A DNA stretch of 8,680 nt from Bacteroidota bacterium (lineage in GTDB: Bacteria > Bacteroidota > Bacteroidia > Chitinophagales > Chitinophagaceae). Position numbers and translations under genes: made by a program. Of this stretch, positions 7,072-8,680 are shown one piece after another. Below the pieces are notes generated by a model, which had not been told where the DNA came from, made no database searches, and saw only the letters and a list, made by a program, of their open reading frames with translations. The stretch is from positions 1-8,680 of the forward strand of contig JAEZRL010000194.1 in the NCBI GenBank assembly GCA_023440945.1, given 5' to 3'. Within the stretch, counting starts at the first letter, position 1, and every line of letters begins with the position of its first letter.

Positions 7072-8454
7072 ATGAACAAATATCGTTTCAAAATATTCAT
7101 TGCCTTATCTCTTGTGCTTGTTGCATTTGCCTGCAATAAAAAATTGGATGTTCTTCCGCAGAACAATGTTACACCGGAGCAAATTCAAACAGCAGAAGAT
7201 GTAAAAGCTGTTTTATTTGGAGGTTATGGTTTGATGCAACGTGCAGGCGGTTTTGGTGAACAATATCTGCTTATTGCAGATCTGCTTGCTTCCCAAGACA
7301 ATGTAAATTGGGTGGGCACATTCACAAACTACAAAGAAATACAACGGAAAAAGCAGTTAAAAGATAATGCATTGCCTTTGAATATATGGCAGAATTCTTA
7401 CCTCACTATTTTAAATGCGAACACTGTTTTAGATAAACTTGATCTTTTAAGTGCGGATGAAAAAGACGCGATAGAGGGTGAAGCAAAATTTATAAGAGGT
7501 GTTTGTTATTATGAACTTATCAACTTTTTTGCCCCACCTTATGCTCAGGGGAATGTTGCTTCACTTCCCGGAGTTCCCATTGTTTTGCAACCGGTTTATG
7601 ATTATGATTCAACAAAAGATAAACCTTCAAGAGCAACTGTTGAAGCAGTATATAACCAGATAATAAGCGATCTTTCTGATGCGGCGCAAAAACTACCGGA
7701 AACAAATGGTATAAGAGCAAGCAAATATGCGTCAGAAGCTTTTCTGGCAAGGGTGTATATGAATATGAATGATTATGCAAAGGCTGCTGAAATGGCAAAC
7801 GATGTTATCAGCTCTGGTCAATATGCACTTACATCTTCCTTCGATAAAGCTTTTAATAATGAAAGTTATAGTCCTGAAGATGTTTTCGCCATTGCACAAA
7901 CGGTGCAGAGTAATGCAGGAACATCGAACAATGGCCTTACCACTTTTTATTCACCTAAGCCACCTGAAGGTGTAGGAAGAGGAGACGCGCAGATTGATCC
8001 CGGATATTTTTCCATGTTCGATAACGAGAACGATCAGCGTTACAATTTTTATGTTGAAGGAGTTGGTTTTGCAGGAATAGCAGGTTATTATACTGATAAA
8101 TGGATAAAATTCTATAAATATATTCCTGTTGTTCGTTTGGCAGAAATGTATTTAACACGTGGTGAAGCAAACTTAAGGAAAGGTGGGGCGCCAACAGGCG
8201 GCGTTTCTCCTTTGGATGATATTAATACAGTAAGAGAAAGATCCGGCTCCGACGATTTGCAAAATGTTACCGGAAATGATTTTGTAGATGAACGTTTACG
8301 GGAACTTGCTTTTGAAGGCGATAGAGTGTGGACGTTGAAACGTTTGAAAATGAATATTGATGGTCTCGCTTATAACGATCCTAAATTAATTCTTCCTATT
8401 CCACAGGCAGAAATTGATGTGAATAATAATCTTCAACAAAACCAGGGTTATTAA
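7072..8454 (+). CDS. SusD/RagB-family nutrient-binding outer-membrane lipoprotein
   Basis: This 460-residue lipoprotein is the surface lid that captures substrate for the SusC channel encoded 32 bp upstream; the two must be co-transcribed. The signal peptide (1-20) ends in a lipobox with Cys21 as lipidation site (LVAFAC), followed by NKKLDVLPQN, the usual SusD mature start. The N-terminal SusD-like domain contains EGEAKFIRGVCYYELINFF (about 135-153) and TPR-like helices around ASKYASEAFLARVYMNMNDY (216-235). The C-terminal SusD/RagB domain has VVRLAEMYLTRGEANL (353-368), ERLRELAFEGDRVWTLKRL (407-425) and the closing ILPIPQAEID (440-449) through NQGY. At 460 residues it is on the short side for a family that often has 480-600, so the binding face may have fewer loops. 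The frame is open back to a TTG at 7045, but only the ATG at 7072 gives a proper lipoprotein signal. The substrate is unknown. Confidence 0.96.
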   Translation: MNKYRFKIFIALSLVLVAFACNKKLDVLPQNNVTPEQIQTAEDVKAVLFGGYGLMQRAGGFGEQYLLIADLLASQDNVNWVGTFTNYKEIQRKKQLKDNALPLNIWQNSYLTILNANTVLDKLDLLSADEKDAIEGEAKFIRGVCYYELINFFAPPYAQGNVASLPGVPIVLQPVYDYDSTKDKPSRATVEAVYNQIISDLSDAAQKLPETNGIRASKYASEAFLARVYMNMNDYAKAAEMANDVISSGQYALTSSFDKAFNNESYSPEDVFAIAQTVQSNAGTSNNGLTTFYSPKPPEGVGRGDAQIDPGYFSMFDNENDQRYNFYVEGVGFAGIAGYYTDKWIKFYKYIPVVRLAEMYLTRGEANLRKGGAPTGGVSPLDDINTVRERSGSDDLQNVTGNDFVDERLRELAFEGDRVWTLKRLKMNIDGLAYNDPKLILPIPQAEIDVNNNLQQNQGY

Positions 8455-8457
8455 TAA

Positions 8458-8497
8458 ATAAGAAAAAAGGCAAAATACAAGTTGCCTTTTTTCTTAT
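8458..8497 (+). terminator. Strong intrinsic terminator after susD, probably bidirectional
   Basis: ATAAGAAAAAAGGCAA (8458-8473) is the exact reverse complement of 8482-8497, giving a perfect 16-bp stem with an 8-nt loop. The GGCAA/TTGCC core sits next to the loop, and six T fall within the right arm. The left arm has six A, so the same structure could end transcripts from the other strand. It begins 3 nt past the susD stop and should end the susC-susD message, or lower the expression of the next gene. Confidence 0.85.
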
Positions 8498-8530
8498 CTG
8501 TCAAATTTTTTAAAAATCATTCAACAAAAA

Positions 8531-8534
8531 AGGA
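8531..8534 (+). promoter_or_regulatory. Possible Shine-Dalgarno for the downstream exported protein
   Basis: AGGA inside AAAAAAGGAAGT lies 3 nt before the ATG at 8538. It is the only purine-rich, Shine-Dalgarno-like motif before a start in this window; the other genes have A/T-rich leaders. The spacing is shorter than ideal, so it may not matter much. Confidence 0.35.
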
Positions 8535-8537
8535 AGT

Positions 8538-8680
8538 ATGCGCAGAAGCAAAAATATATTGTTTGTTTGCTTCCTGTTAGCGATGAATTTTGCGCAGGCT
8601 CAATTGTATATGTTTCGCGGAACGGCAGAACATACAGGTGCGATTGAATCTTCATCTTCCAACCCGCTAACCGGTTTGTT
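8538..8680 (+). CDS. Exported protein, N-terminal fragment, probably PQQ-type beta-propeller
   Basis: Only the first 47 codons lie in the window; the gene continues past the right edge. The N-terminus is a clear signal peptide: basic MRRSK, a hydrophobic stretch to about residue 16, and a likely cleavage after AQA (residue 21). Cys11 sits inside the hydrophobic core and does not form a lipobox, so ordinary signal peptidase I cleavage is expected. The mature start LYMFRGTAEHTGA (23-35) resembles the WxMFRGDxxHTG opening of PQQ-binding-like (BamB-like) beta-propeller proteins, which act in the periplasm or at the outer membrane. That assignment rests on about a dozen residues and is tentative. 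The start lies 40 nt past the terminator, so expression needs read-through or a promoter I could not identify. The same-strand position suggests a possible accessory role for the SusCD system. Confidence 0.6.
   Translation, partial: MRRSKNILFVCFLLAMNFAQAQLYMFRGTAEHTGAIESSSSNPLTGL

Noticed and set aside
7520..7798. Minus-strand open frame of 92 codons inside susD
   Set aside because: It is antisense to a well-conserved SusD frame, rich in His/Leu/Pro, and has no recognisable motif or leader.
1..8680. CRISPR array, tRNA or rRNA gene, insertion sequence, phage or integrase gene
   Set aside because: I found no regularly spaced repeats, no cloverleaf-like or rRNA-like stretches, no transposase or integrase motifs, and no terminal inverted repeats flanking a gene.

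Overview
The window looks like a low-GC chromosome segment of the phylum Bacteroidota, most likely the family Chitinophagaceae or a close relative. The main evidence is a SusC/SusD outer-membrane pair: a TonB-dependent SusC with a carboxypeptidase-regulatory-like N-terminal domain, and a SusD lipoprotein. Supporting signs are AT-rich, A-rich leaders that mostly lack Shine-Dalgarno sequences, and a perfect match to the Bacteroidota -7 motif. The genus-level placement is inference.

Layout. (1) Positions 1-1614, minus strand: a long-form acyl-CoA dehydrogenase (beta-oxidation), cut at its C-terminus by the window edge. (2) Positions 1615-1965: a divergent, AT-rich intergenic region. It holds an 11-bp inverted repeat, a third copy of its core, and a candidate -7 element. 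(3) Positions 1966-3807, plus strand: a cytoplasmic GH15 glucosidase/trehalase-type enzyme with both catalytic glutamates in place. (4) Positions 3808-3988: a spacer with a weak terminator-like hairpin and an 8-bp inverted repeat that coincides with a candidate promoter. (5) Positions 3989-7039 and 7072-8454: the susC-susD pair, 32 bp apart and surely co-transcribed. (6) Positions 8458-8497: a perfect 16-bp-stem terminator. (7) Positions 8538-8680: the first 47 codons of an exported protein whose N-terminus resembles PQQ-type beta-propeller proteins; it runs off the right edge.

How the genes may work together. SusC and SusD form a substrate-capture and TonB-driven import complex in the outer membrane. 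The exported protein downstream may be an accessory factor. The upstream GH15 enzyme acts in the cytoplasm on alpha-linked glucosides, so it could process an imported glucan or oligosaccharide. It is separated from susC by a spacer with its own signals, so a functional link is only a possibility. No regulator, secreted glycoside hydrolase, RNA gene, CRISPR array, mobile element or phage gene is visible. I see no clear sign of an undescribed system. The points most worth a second look are the repeat cluster at 1747-1802, the SusCD/beta-propeller neighbourhood, and the unknown SusCD substrate.
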